From Chrysophaeum taylorii (Eukaryota > Sar > Pelagophyceae > Pelagomonadales > Pelagomonadaceae), in the NCBI GenBank assembly GCA_029834535.1, contig JAQMWT010000160.1, forward strand, positions 1 through 36,663: 36,663 nt of DNA. The letters are read 5' to 3'. The translations under genes and the position numbers were made by a program. The notes under the pieces are model-generated. The model saw nothing but the letters and a program-made list of their open reading frames with translations, searched no databases and was not told the DNA's origin. This document shows positions 28,151-36,663 of this stretch, in pieces (position 1 is the stretch's first letter; every line of letters begins with the position of its first letter).

Positions 28151-29876
28151 CTACTCTCACGCCCAGTGTTTCTCTCACAAGAGTCCAATCTCCGCAAACC
28201 CTCTGTTATGTTACTTTGTTCTGTTTTGTCAACCCCGGCGTTCCTGTCTCAAGCCACTAATGACTTAGGCTTAAATATCAATGTAAAAGTTGTTGTTGAG
28301 TCTGATGATACGCTTGTTCGTATGTTACGCCACCGTTTTCCTACTGTACTATTATTTGAATCTCTCCCCGCCTTTATTAACCATCTTCACCTAATCTCAC
28401 CAGAGGAAAGGCGCACATTCTATTGTGATATAATTGAGATCACTCCTCCCTGCACAAACAGGAGTTTACTAAAACAGCAAAAGACGGAAGACTTACACAG
28501 CCTGCTGGACGACTCTCTTTTCGACAGCATGTTGTCTGTCATCAAGCTACTCCAGCCCTTGGTACTACTGGCGGAGATGACGCCTCCATATAAGTACTGT
28601 CATCAAGACCACATCACTGTGGCCAACCTTATCCATACTACACTTGATTCCTGTGTCGATGTTGTTGATAGGTTCCCGACCTACCTCTGTGGCGACTACC
28701 AATCTAGAGAAAGATGGATATGCGTCGCACGCAGATATTCTACTGGACCAATTAAGCTATTATCGTGGCCCATCCTCCATCCACGCCCCTTCCTAAAGAT
28801 CGTGGATGATCTACAAGCAATCCCCAAGCGCCTTTGGCTACCTAACCACATATCCAAAGACTGGATCCGGGTGTTCCCCGATCCTCCATATATCCCCGTT
28901 CCTAAAACGTTTGCACCTTACTCTCGCACAGGTTCTGTTCAGCTTACTATGGCTGACCTTGAATCCCTCAATATGTTACTGCTTCGCCTTCACTCACAAC
29001 AGGCTCACGAACAACGTACTCACTCTGTTCAATCCGAGTGTACTTATCATCAGTTGTGCTTTAAACGCTCCTCTATGGAGCCATTACCCAATGCAACACA
29101 TCCTATACACGTCAAGGTTTTTACAATCCTCTATAACTTGTTTGCCAGCTTACACACTAACTTACCCACTCCTGTGTCCTATTACATAACCGTTTTCGAA
29201 ACTAACCAACCGTCACACAGGTTATTACTTACAACCTCATCAACATCACACAACTCCTACTTCTTAACTGGTGGCCACCATTCCGACGGCAACCTCACCA
29301 TAGAGAACGCCACCACCAAACAGCATGCTTCCATTGACGCGTTTGGAAGCGCGTATACGCTCACTGCTTCCGACATCCCCCGCGACCGGGACAGGTCCAT
29401 ATATTTGGAGCCGTTTGTGGGTGTGGATAGTTCAAGCCCTTCCCCAAGTTGGCTCCGCTGCCACCCATGGCACCACCATACAAAAGCTCTTGTCCAGATG
29501 CTCTCTTGTGATGCCTGGCTGCCTTACGTACAAGGCCACCGACAACTCTTTCGACTACAAGGATTATCATTTTGCTCTGGAAGATCACCACTTATCTCAT
29601 AGTCGCTATATAGGGCACCTTCGTGGAAGTGACCGCAAACTCGGCTGTAAAATCCACTCCATGCTTGCTCCATTGCCCACCGTCCGAGGGTATGCCAATA
29701 TTATTTTACTTGACCCTCGCACCGGGAAGTTACGCTACCCCACTCGACCGGAGTTGATTCGTGCTAACAACCACACCAAGCAACCGGAATCTTTCCTCTT
29801 GTCTCTACGCCATGACCTTTGCTGTGACATGCTCAGCAATGCTCTGCCTGCCGGTACGTACAGCACTCTGTACTAA
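28151..29876 (+). pseudogene. C5-cytosine methyltransferase-like domain inside the copia-like polyprotein
   Basis: It is in the same frame as the protease after one TGA. The motif I region is LLCSVLSTPAFLSQATNDLG, followed by VKVVVESDDTLVRMLRHRFP (motif II-like E-x-D, then the N-x-P region). Motif IV is CDIIEITPPCTNRS; the catalytic Cys is retained at 28451-28453, but the usual Gln after it is Thr. Motif VI reads VLLAEMTPP where ENV is usual. Motif VIII is GDYQSRERWICVARR (about 28685-28730). After a frameshift near 29530, motif IX-like GKLRYPTRPELIRANNH (about 29725-29775) and motif X-like MLSNALPAGTYSTL (about 29830-29870) close the domain. A TAA ends this frame at 29874-29876. The domain order matches bacterial and eukaryotic DNA cytosine methyltransferases; the motif changes suggest reduced activity or strong divergence. 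Confidence 0.85.
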
Positions 29877-32288
29877 AACCTTTCGCTCCTCGTTGCCGAT
29901 ATTAAATCCCTTATCTTGGACCCTACCTTCCAACATACTGCTGCAGTGACTAAGAAATCCTATGTATCCAATTTCATGACCATTAATCGAGCTTCCACTA
30001 CGTGCAGCACAGATACCTTGTCTTTGGCACAAGCTTTTATGATGTCTATTTCCAGCAACTGCTTTTCCGAAATGTCGTTGAACTATATATCTTCGTCCTA
30101 CGAAGATACTCTCGTTACTCGTGATGATGAGAATGCACCTCCAAGTGACCCTGCTGCGCACCAGGATGACGATACACCGCCTTCCCCTGCCTTAGACACC
30201 GAACTCAAGTTCGATGTTCGGCGCAAACGGCACATTCCCGCTCACCCCATTCCTCGTAAGTCCCTCGCACATGGAACCACCGAATATCTCAATGCCAAAG
30301 AACGTGCCAATCGCTTTCACCGGGTGCACCACTGCCCCGACAACGTCGCTGCCAAGGCCCCCAACGTACTTGCTCGCCCTGGATTCTCTGCTTCTGACAT
30401 ACCATATCGCGACTTATGCACCGACTGCATCGCACAGCGTAGGTTGGCACCTATTCGCCTCCCGGGCGGGCCGGTTGGCAGCCGGAACGTTCGCAGTGGG
30501 ACAGGGTATGGCCGGGGGGCGAATACGGAAGGTTATCGACGAGTTGGTTGTCAGTCACATCGCGGTCTCCTCGTCGCATGGCGACAAGCTTGATGGTCAC
30601 TCTCCGCCGACCGACCTTTCGGCGCTCCTCGTCTACAGGCCCGTGATTCCGGGCTGGCTCCTGTCGGTCCGGCCTGGCTCCCATGCTCGGGAGAGGTCTG
30701 AAGTTAGTTAGTTAGTTAAGTTAGCATCGCACACAACAAGCGCCACCCGCACAAGCATTTCAATGCGACCAAGCCTTCTTTTGAGCAAACTTACAAAGCC
30801 GGCGAAGTCTGGGCGTGCGACGGCGGCTATGTGACCATCCCATCCGAATGGGGAGGCTTCACACATATCATAGTCTTCAAGGAACTCATTTCGAAATTTC
30901 TCTTGGTGTACTTTACACGCACCACCAACGCCACGGAGTTCACTCGAGCTCTGGATTTTGTGTATGACTTCTGTCGTACACAACTCAACGTGCACATGCG
31001 CACCCTCTACTCCGATGCATTCAAGCCCTACTTTAGCCAGCACATTACCTCCCCGCACCGCGTCGATAAGGGCATTCAACTCATTGGCTTCCCGCCGCAC
31101 ATGCACCACTTTAACTTTGAAGTTGAGTCTGCCATCGGTTTCATCGCCTCCGCCTCCTCAACTCGCCTTCGTTCTCTCCGTAATGCTCACTATCGTGGCG
31201 CCAAGATCGTGAAGCCCGCTATCATGTTTCCATGGGCGGTGATACACACTGTTCAAAGCTATAACCTTCTCCCGAACGCCACGCTCGAGCGCATTCATCA
31301 TGCTATTCTGAGTCCGCAACAGCTACTCTACAACCAACTCAACACTCCCCAACACGATATGCTCAAGATTTTTGGCGCTGAACGTTACCTCCTATTGGAG
31401 CCCCATGAACACCACAAGTGGGAACCGTGCCGCCGCAAATATCTGTATCTCTGTTGCGCCAACGCGCAAAACCCGCTCGTCTCCCCACGCGTCGACCATC
31501 TCGCTGACGTCGTCCTCAACCCTGAAAACGGACAAATTCGTGTTTCGTCCAAGCTGCAATTCCTCTACATGCTCCAGTATCCTGATCCTGAACTTGCTCC
31601 TCCGCCTCACGCTCCTCCCGCGCCTTTCTCGCTCACACCCCACGCCGCTATCCAAGACCATGTCACTCAGAGGGGGACACGGACTCCTCATCCTCAGAGG
31701 GGGCACTCTCCACCTCCTTCAGCTCCTTCTTCGTCCCCTGCTCCTGCCTCTTCTCGCTCTTCTAACACTCTCGCCGACGATTCTGGCTCTATGTCACCGC
31801 CGCCCTTGCTTCCTTCTTACAATGACCTTTTTGCACAAGATGACCTCATTCTTGTTCCAGGTTCCAAACAGCCTAACACCCGCAAGGCCACTTCTATGAA
31901 AACTATCCGAGCCCGGTTACAAGCGTCTACTATTGGTGCTTACAAAGCCGCTGGTGGCAAGCTCGCCGATTTCCGCTGGGATCTTCGCCACCACTTTCTT
32001 ACGTTCAAGTCACCCGCCCTCTCCGCCCTTCATCTCCGTGGTGGTATCCTCTGGTCTGCTATCTGCTCAGAGGGGGAACGTGCGTTGTTAGCTCGTCTTC
32101 TTCTCCCGTTGCGCACTGAATTACTTGCCCGCTACCCGCACGTCGATGGTTACTTCGCCCACGCCAAGTGCGCATCCAGCATCCCAGCTGCATCCTTTTT
32201 AACTGCTGATGGTTCACCTACGTGCCCCATTCCTCAGCCCTTTTATCTGCGTTCACTGAACACGCTGCTGCCTTTGGCACTTCTTCCT
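29877..32288 (+). pseudogene. Copia-like integrase, split by a SINE
   Basis: It continues in frame from the TAA at 29874. An acidic linker (DDENAPPSDPAAHQDDDTPP) leads to the HHCC zinc region: FHRVHHCP (about 30316-30340) and LCTDC (30417-30431). The SINE-like element 30437-30723 sits after CTDCIA; removing it and one 10-bp duplication restores the frame. The catalytic residues are D in WACDGGY (30819-30821), D in TLYSDAFK (31014-31016) and E in NFEVES (31119-31121). The spacing D-x34-E is near the retroviral D,D-35-E. The C-terminal part is a Pro/Ser-rich linker (31590-31800) and a conserved-looking domain with KLADFRWDLRHHFLTFKS. A second SINE follows at 32296. Integrase inserts the element's DNA copy into chromosomes. 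Confidence 0.88.
30437..30723 (+). mobile_element. SINE-like element in the integrase gene
   Basis: It is flanked by a perfect 10-bp target duplication GCATCGCACA (30427-30436 and 30724-30733). It ends in (TTAG)n and lacks about 70 bp of the 5' part seen at 32296-32648. Insertion plus duplication is 297 bp, a multiple of three. Confidence 0.92.
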
Positions 32289-32295
32289 TACAATA

Positions 32296-32648
32296 ACTAA
32301 CTAACTAACTTCAGACCTCTCCCGAGCATGGGAGCCAGGCCGGACCGACAGGAGCCAGTCCGGAATCACGGGCCTGTAGACGAGGAGCGCCGAAAGGTCG
32401 GTCGGCGGAGAGTGACCATCAAGCTTGTCGCCATGCGACGAGGAGACCGCGATGTGACTGACAACCAACTGTCGATAACCCGTATTCGCCCCCCGGCCAT
32501 ACCCCGTCCCACTGCGAACGTTCCGGCTGCCAACCGCCCGCCCGGGAGGCGAATAGGTGCTAACCTACGCCGGGAGGGCGGATGCCCTCGCAAGGCTCAG
32601 GATTCATGAGGCACCGTCCTCCATCGCAACCGCAGTCGGCGATCAGGG
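32296..32648 (-). mobile_element. SINE-like element, longest copy, antisense between integrase and RT
   Basis: It is flanked by TACAATA (32289-32295 and 32649-32655). Read on the minus strand it starts CCCTGATCGCCGACTGCGG and ends (GTTA)n, about 353 bp. Removing it joins ...LLPYN to MHLRTWRF in frame. Insertion plus duplication is 360 bp. No clear tRNA or 5S rRNA-like head was found. Confidence 0.92.
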
Positions 32649-32654
32649 TACAAT

Positions 32655-33660
32655 ATGCACTTACGTACCTGGCGCTTTATTGATCACAACTCATCCGAGT
32701 TTGGCGCTACTTCTGCATCTCTGGCTGACTTGGAGGAATACCTTCTGGTCTCTACCGAGTTTATCACCCAGGTCTTACACACCGACCCTACTATCCATAT
32801 TCAACTGGAATCTGCTTCTCCTACTCCTACTGACGCTGTTTCCGCTTATCCCGAAGTTGCGCACACTGCCTCGACCACAACGTCGTTAAACTATAACTCA
32901 CCAGCCACTGTTGGTCCTGACGAATATAAGGTCCAAGAAGCGGACGTTTCCATTGACGAATATAAACTCAAGTGCCTCCACGGTATGTCGCCTGAAAACA
33001 GGCACGCCTACCTCAAGGCCATCGCCAAGGAACTCCACGACATTATCCGCTTTGGCTGCTTCAAACTTTCCTTACCCGACGGTGTCTCTCGTCCTATTGA
33101 CAGCAAGATGGTGCTGAAGATTAAAACAGACTCTGCAGGCAAATACGTCAAGCAAGGCTCGCTTGTGCTACGTGGCTTCCTAGCATCTCTTGGCGCCGAT
33201 TTCTTTGGCACCTTCAGCCCCATGGCCACCATGACCGCAATCCGGGTACTACTAGCTATTGCAGCATACAAGCAATTGCCTGTCTACCATGCAGACGTCC
33301 CGAACGCCTTCGTTCAGTCTGACATTGATGCCAACGTCTATGTTCAGTTACCAGACGGCATCAAGCTTATCGACCCCGATGACGCTAAGTACAAGGGCCG
33401 ACGTCTACCGAAACTGCTGAAGTCACTTTATGGACTTCGGCAATCACCATCTTTGGAACAAAGAGACAGACGGCTTCTTCCGCAGCCTTGGCTACAAACG
33501 CCTGCATTCGGACTCTTGCCTATATGCTCGAGTATCCGCACATGCTAAGTTCGTCGTATGCAGTCTGTCTGTAGACGATATTGTTATTGTGTCCATTGAT
33601 GACCCTCTTCGTACCGATTACAGGATGCCTCCACAAACGGTATGCTGTAGAGCAGTTTGA
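32655..33660 (+). pseudogene. Copia-type reverse transcriptase
   Basis: The frame continues from the integrase across the SINE. ELHDIIRFGCFKL, MVLKIKTDSAGKYVKQGSLV and LRGFLASLGADFFGTFSP correspond to the E..al..n..W.lv, K.D..G.v..kARLV and akGf.Q..G.Dy..tF motifs of copia RTs. YHADVPNAFVQSDID carries the first catalytic Asp (33294-33296). SLYGLRQSP lies at about 33425-33455, and after a one-base shift there LHSDSCLYAR and LSVDDIVIV follow. The VDD catalytic pair is at 33571-33579, with Ser instead of Tyr/Phe before it. It copies element RNA into DNA. It is inactive here because of the frameshift and the upstream stops. Confidence 0.9.
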
Positions 33661-34666
33661 ACCTGTCCATACCCTCCTAGGCATGCGTGTGTGTCGCACA
33701 TCTGACGTTCCATTTTCTGGATGTGCAAGCCAAGCTGGATGAACTCTTCGCTGATCACCCAGTCTTGCAGCAACTGACCCCGTTAAATATCCTATGTCAT
33801 CGTCCTTCAAGTATAAAGATGGCACTCCCAGCACTGAAACAGAGTTGTACATCAATTCGCACTTTGCCACCCTTGGCAAGGTGGTGTTCATGCAAGTTGC
33901 CTGCAGACCTGACTTCTCGCGCCTTGGGCAGATGTTCGCGTGGTATGCATGCACCTACGTATGTTCGTCCAAATGCTAGAGCATTTGCTTCGCTACCAAG
34001 AAGCCGGAAAACCGCTCACTTCGCCTCTGGTTCCATCCTAAAGGTAATGCCATTGAAGCTCACCTTCGCACTGTCTCCGCTAATCGAATTGATCTATCCA
34101 CTGTGGTCGACTACCAACCGCAGGATGTATCTACTGGACAGTTTGACCCTTAGTTGCCATGGTTGACACGCTGACAATGCCCCTTCCTTAGCACAGGAAG
34201 ATAGAATCTACCACCGGGTTTGTCTTCTATCTTTCAACTGCCTTATTGGTTGGAAAAGCAAACTTCAACCGATTGTCACCTGCTCAACTCACGAAGCTGA
34301 GTTGATTGCCCTCAGTATTTGTGCTGATGAAGCTGTTTGGCTACGCCTGCTGTTGGAACTCTCTTTGTCGTCAACCCCACCTTCTACGTCAACAATGCTA
34401 ATGGTGAGAACACCGCTGACCCTGTTGACTTCGATGACAATGACAACCCAATTGCTGAAGATATGCTTCATCAGAAGCCTACCTCTTTGTCTGACAATGC
34501 TGCCGCTGTTCACACCTCTAATAACCCAGATGGGTCCTCTCGATCCAAGGCACTGTCGACCAGATGGTTTAAAATCCGTGAGTACATCTCGCTACAGAAA
34601 ATACGAGTCCATCATGTTCCCGGCAAGCTGAACGTGGCGGATGGTTTTAAAGCCACTTGCTGCTGA
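33661..34666 (+). pseudogene. Copia RT C-terminus and RNase H, heavily frameshifted
   Basis: Recognisable pieces lie in alternating frames. HFATLGKVVFMQVACRPDF (about 33855-33915) matches the GsLmYl..tTRPDi region. ESTTGFVFYLSTAL (about 34205-34250), then IGWKSKLQPIVTCSTHEAEL and ICADEAVWLRLLLE (about 34235-34360), match the STtGy.f..g..isW.Skkq..va.SstEAEy...W lines of copia RNase H. LSDNAAAVHTSNNPDGSSRS and FKIREYISLQKIRVHHVPGK, then NVADGF (about 34480-34655), match the DN.sA...n...H.R.KHi...h..ire and AD..TK end. RNase H removes the RNA strand from the hybrid. Confidence 0.88.
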
Positions 34667-36014
34667 GTTCTCCACTTTTCGTTCTCTACTCGGTATGCAT
34701 CATGCTTCTGACGACAAGCTTCCTTACAGGATTGAAGATGCCTAACTCTAGTGACCGCAACGTCGTTAAACTAGCCCTGGCCTTTCCTTCTTTTACAATT
34801 TTTTTGTACGCGTCGGTGAGTGTCGCTATGTCTTTTTTGGCACTCCCGTGGCCGTGGCCGCGGCATCTCTCCAGTCGTTCGAAGGACAAGTCCACGCTCG
34901 CTTTCCACGACCGACCTTCTCCCAAGTTGTCTCAAAAGCGACAACCCATAACCACTGTCACCCTGTTACCTCCCAGGCTACTGTCTCACCGATACCAGCT
35001 GAACATATTTACTACAATCTCTAACACTCCAGGATGGCCTCAACATGGATTTTGCCTGATTGAACGAGGATTCTTCTCTCTGAGAGCTTCCTGTACCCGG
35101 CTACTCCCTTTCTCTTCTTTATGAGAGCGGCCCTCTACGGCACTCAACTCGATCTATGAATCTGCTGACTTTTTGCTGTTTGTGGAACTAACAACACTCA
35201 TATCCATGCGCCTACCCATTACTACATTGTGGGAGGCTGATCCTGCTATTGCTTCTATTGGCTGCTATAGAGGCCCCAAACGTGAACATCTCATTCTGTC
35301 ATCCTACTGTACGCAATGCCTCAACGATTTGGGGCAACCTACATTTCTTGCCTCCACCACATATAATTCGATGTCACAAGCACCCAGTGAACCCCACTGA
35401 AGTGCTGAGTCACCTCAACACAGATGACCACAAGAAGAATGGTCACATTCCCATCTCCATATCACCATTAACATTTGTTGCGCTTGTTACAACACCGATC
35501 AGGTGCCCATACAACCTGCTCGTATGTGTACGTAATGCTACTTCCTTCCAACCTCCTGTGATGGGTTCTCAGCTGGTCATATACGCGCAACCATCATACG
35601 CACGTATATCATTAAAGATCTGATATCTTCTCTGAACTAGCAGTCTAACGCAATATCCGTCGTCACTTGCTCATTTAGTCTTATCAGTAACCGATGCAGC
35701 CACAGATTCCACCACTCAACCCATTCGCACTGGATCTTCGGCTTATTACTCAGATGCACCTGGAGCATCTCAACTTTTTGTAATGCTCGTGCGAACACAG
35801 GCTCAAAACTCAGGCTATGTTCAAGCCCACAAATACCACCATGTGATTAATACTGTTGTCCAATCGTGGGCACAACATCTTGACGACGACGTATCATCTC
35901 CTCGGATGATAAAGCCGCCATCACTCCTGGATGGAATGTTCGCCCCACCTATACTCCGGCAGAACATCAAGACTTTCTGCATTTTAAACAGAAATACCCC
36001 TACTTGCACAACAT

Positions 36015-36520
36015 GTGTTGACCGAAACGTCATTAAACTACTCACTTCCCACATCCGAATCTACTCTGGAAATGTCTTCGCCATCGACACACCCTGCTCC
36101 TTCTGCCTCGCCTGATGATGTCGATGCCTTGCGTCAACAAGTCGCGCAACTCCAGGAAACTCGCCCACATATTCGCAAGGTCAACACCCTAGCGCTGAGA
36201 ATCTATCTCTGCGCACAGATCTGAGGCTGCCATTGCTTCACTACCTCCCTGGAGAACCGGCTCTTTCCTATAGCCAATGCACACGTGTTGCTCGTAACCC
36301 TGCTCAAGATCACAGAGCGACTGTCTCGCTTAACTCTAACAGCTCATGACCAATATGCCGCCAACCCTTCCTCCCCGGACGATCACCTCCATCGTCTGCG
36401 TGATAATTTGCTCGTGTATTCAAAGCATTCTTCGCATGTGAATCGGAAGACCTTCATCTTCTCGATCCGTTCGCTGAGTCCACCACCGCTGAAACCAACT
36501 GGAGAATCCTAAAACTTGAC
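36015..36520 (+). pseudogene. Possible 3' ORF of the copia-like element, coiled-coil type
   Basis: One frame encodes SPDDVDALRQQVAQLQETR (36108-36165), and then another encodes LENRLFPIANAHVLLVTLL and LTLTAHDQYAANPSSPDDHL. The order (Pro/Ser-rich, short coiled coil, hydrophobic helix, Q-aromatic-x-x-N) resembles the 366-residue ORF at 23425-24525 (SLRQLKEEIQSL, AVFVHIISRSLISSIGQFPPN). Similarity is weak and judged by eye. No function is known. Confidence 0.4.
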
Positions 36521-36663
36521 TCACTAGTGCCATCCCTACTGAATGGTTTACGGCACTCACGTTTCTGTATGGTACCACACCACTCTGCTATTGGTGTTCA
36601 CCACTCATAGCAGAAGCTGACGCAAGAAGATACCTGATGATCCGATCAAATACGAACTAGGCG

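Larger units (their letters stand above)
25382..36520 (+). mobile_element. Copia-like LTR retrotransposon encoding a C5-methyltransferase (decayed)
   Basis: Coding order on the plus strand is gag, aspartic protease, C5-cytosine methyltransferase, integrase (HHCC and DDE), reverse transcriptase, RNase H and a possible coiled-coil ORF. Integrase before reverse transcriptase, plus the SLYGLRQSP and VDD motifs, places it in the Ty1/copia group. Two SINE-like elements are inserted (30437-30723 and 32296-32648). 34667-36014 between RNase H and the last ORF holds only short broken frames that I do not recognise, and 36521-36663 shows nothing. The 3' LTR is not seen. Confidence 0.85.

Noticed and set aside
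26363..29876. A non-standard genetic code in which TGA or TAA is sense
   Set aside because: Only isolated in-frame stops occur, while other frames end normally at TAA, TAG and TGA.
1..36663. Assignment of the host to a dinoflagellate or charophyte because of the retroelement methyltransferases
   Set aside because: The capture is known there but may occur elsewhere. No host gene in the window supports a lineage.

Overview
The window is eukaryotic transposon-on-transposon DNA. I see no host housekeeping gene, rRNA or tRNA. It contains Ty1/copia-type and non-LTR retroelement coding regions, an hAT transposon with an 8-bp target duplication, a Helitron helicase fragment and SINE-like insertions. 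The host is probably a microbial eukaryote with a repeat-rich nuclear genome (alga, early-diverging fungus or another protist), but nothing here fixes the lineage.

Layout. (1) 33-6779 and 11422-18275 are the two arms of a very large inverted repeat around a spacer of about 4.6 kb. Each arm carries, in opposite orientation, the end of an hAT element, the C-terminal part of a retroelement C5-cytosine methyltransferase, a block of 15-bp direct repeats, a Helitron helicase fragment, a SINE-like element and the C-terminal part of a non-LTR retroelement with a PD-(D/E)XK nuclease. (2) The spacer, 6780-11421, holds GC-rich hairpin elements, a broken integrase, an AT-rich repeat, a third methyltransferase fragment split by a SINE-like element, and a truncated copy of a coiled-coil-ORF element. 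(3) 16013-20225 is a complete hAT element on the minus strand, inserted in the methyltransferase of a minus-strand retroelement whose gag and protease lie at 20226-22815. (4) 22892 to about 24640 is a second, longer copy of the coiled-coil-ORF element, on the minus strand. (5) About 25380-36500, plus strand, is a decayed copia-like retrotransposon in the order gag, protease, C5-methyltransferase, integrase, reverse transcriptase, RNase H and a possible 3' ORF. Two SINE-like elements in opposite orientation interrupt it.

The central observation is that two clearly diverged LTR-retroelement families in one window both carry a DNA (cytosine-5) methyltransferase-like domain directly after the protease, with recognisable motifs IV, VI, VIII, IX and X. 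Capture of such enzymes by retrotransposons is known from dinoflagellates and charophyte algae. Here it recurs in four copies from two families, and each family has an unusual gene junction: an overlapping TGATG stop/start between gag and protease-methyltransferase in one, and an in-frame TGA between protease and methyltransferase in the other. How the parts would work together is inference from family knowledge: gag, protease, integrase and reverse transcriptase for replication, and the methyltransferase to modify element or host DNA.

Nearly every coding region carries frameshifts, many of them one-base indels, so residual assembly error is possible. Most genes are therefore given as pseudogenes and their starts are uncertain.
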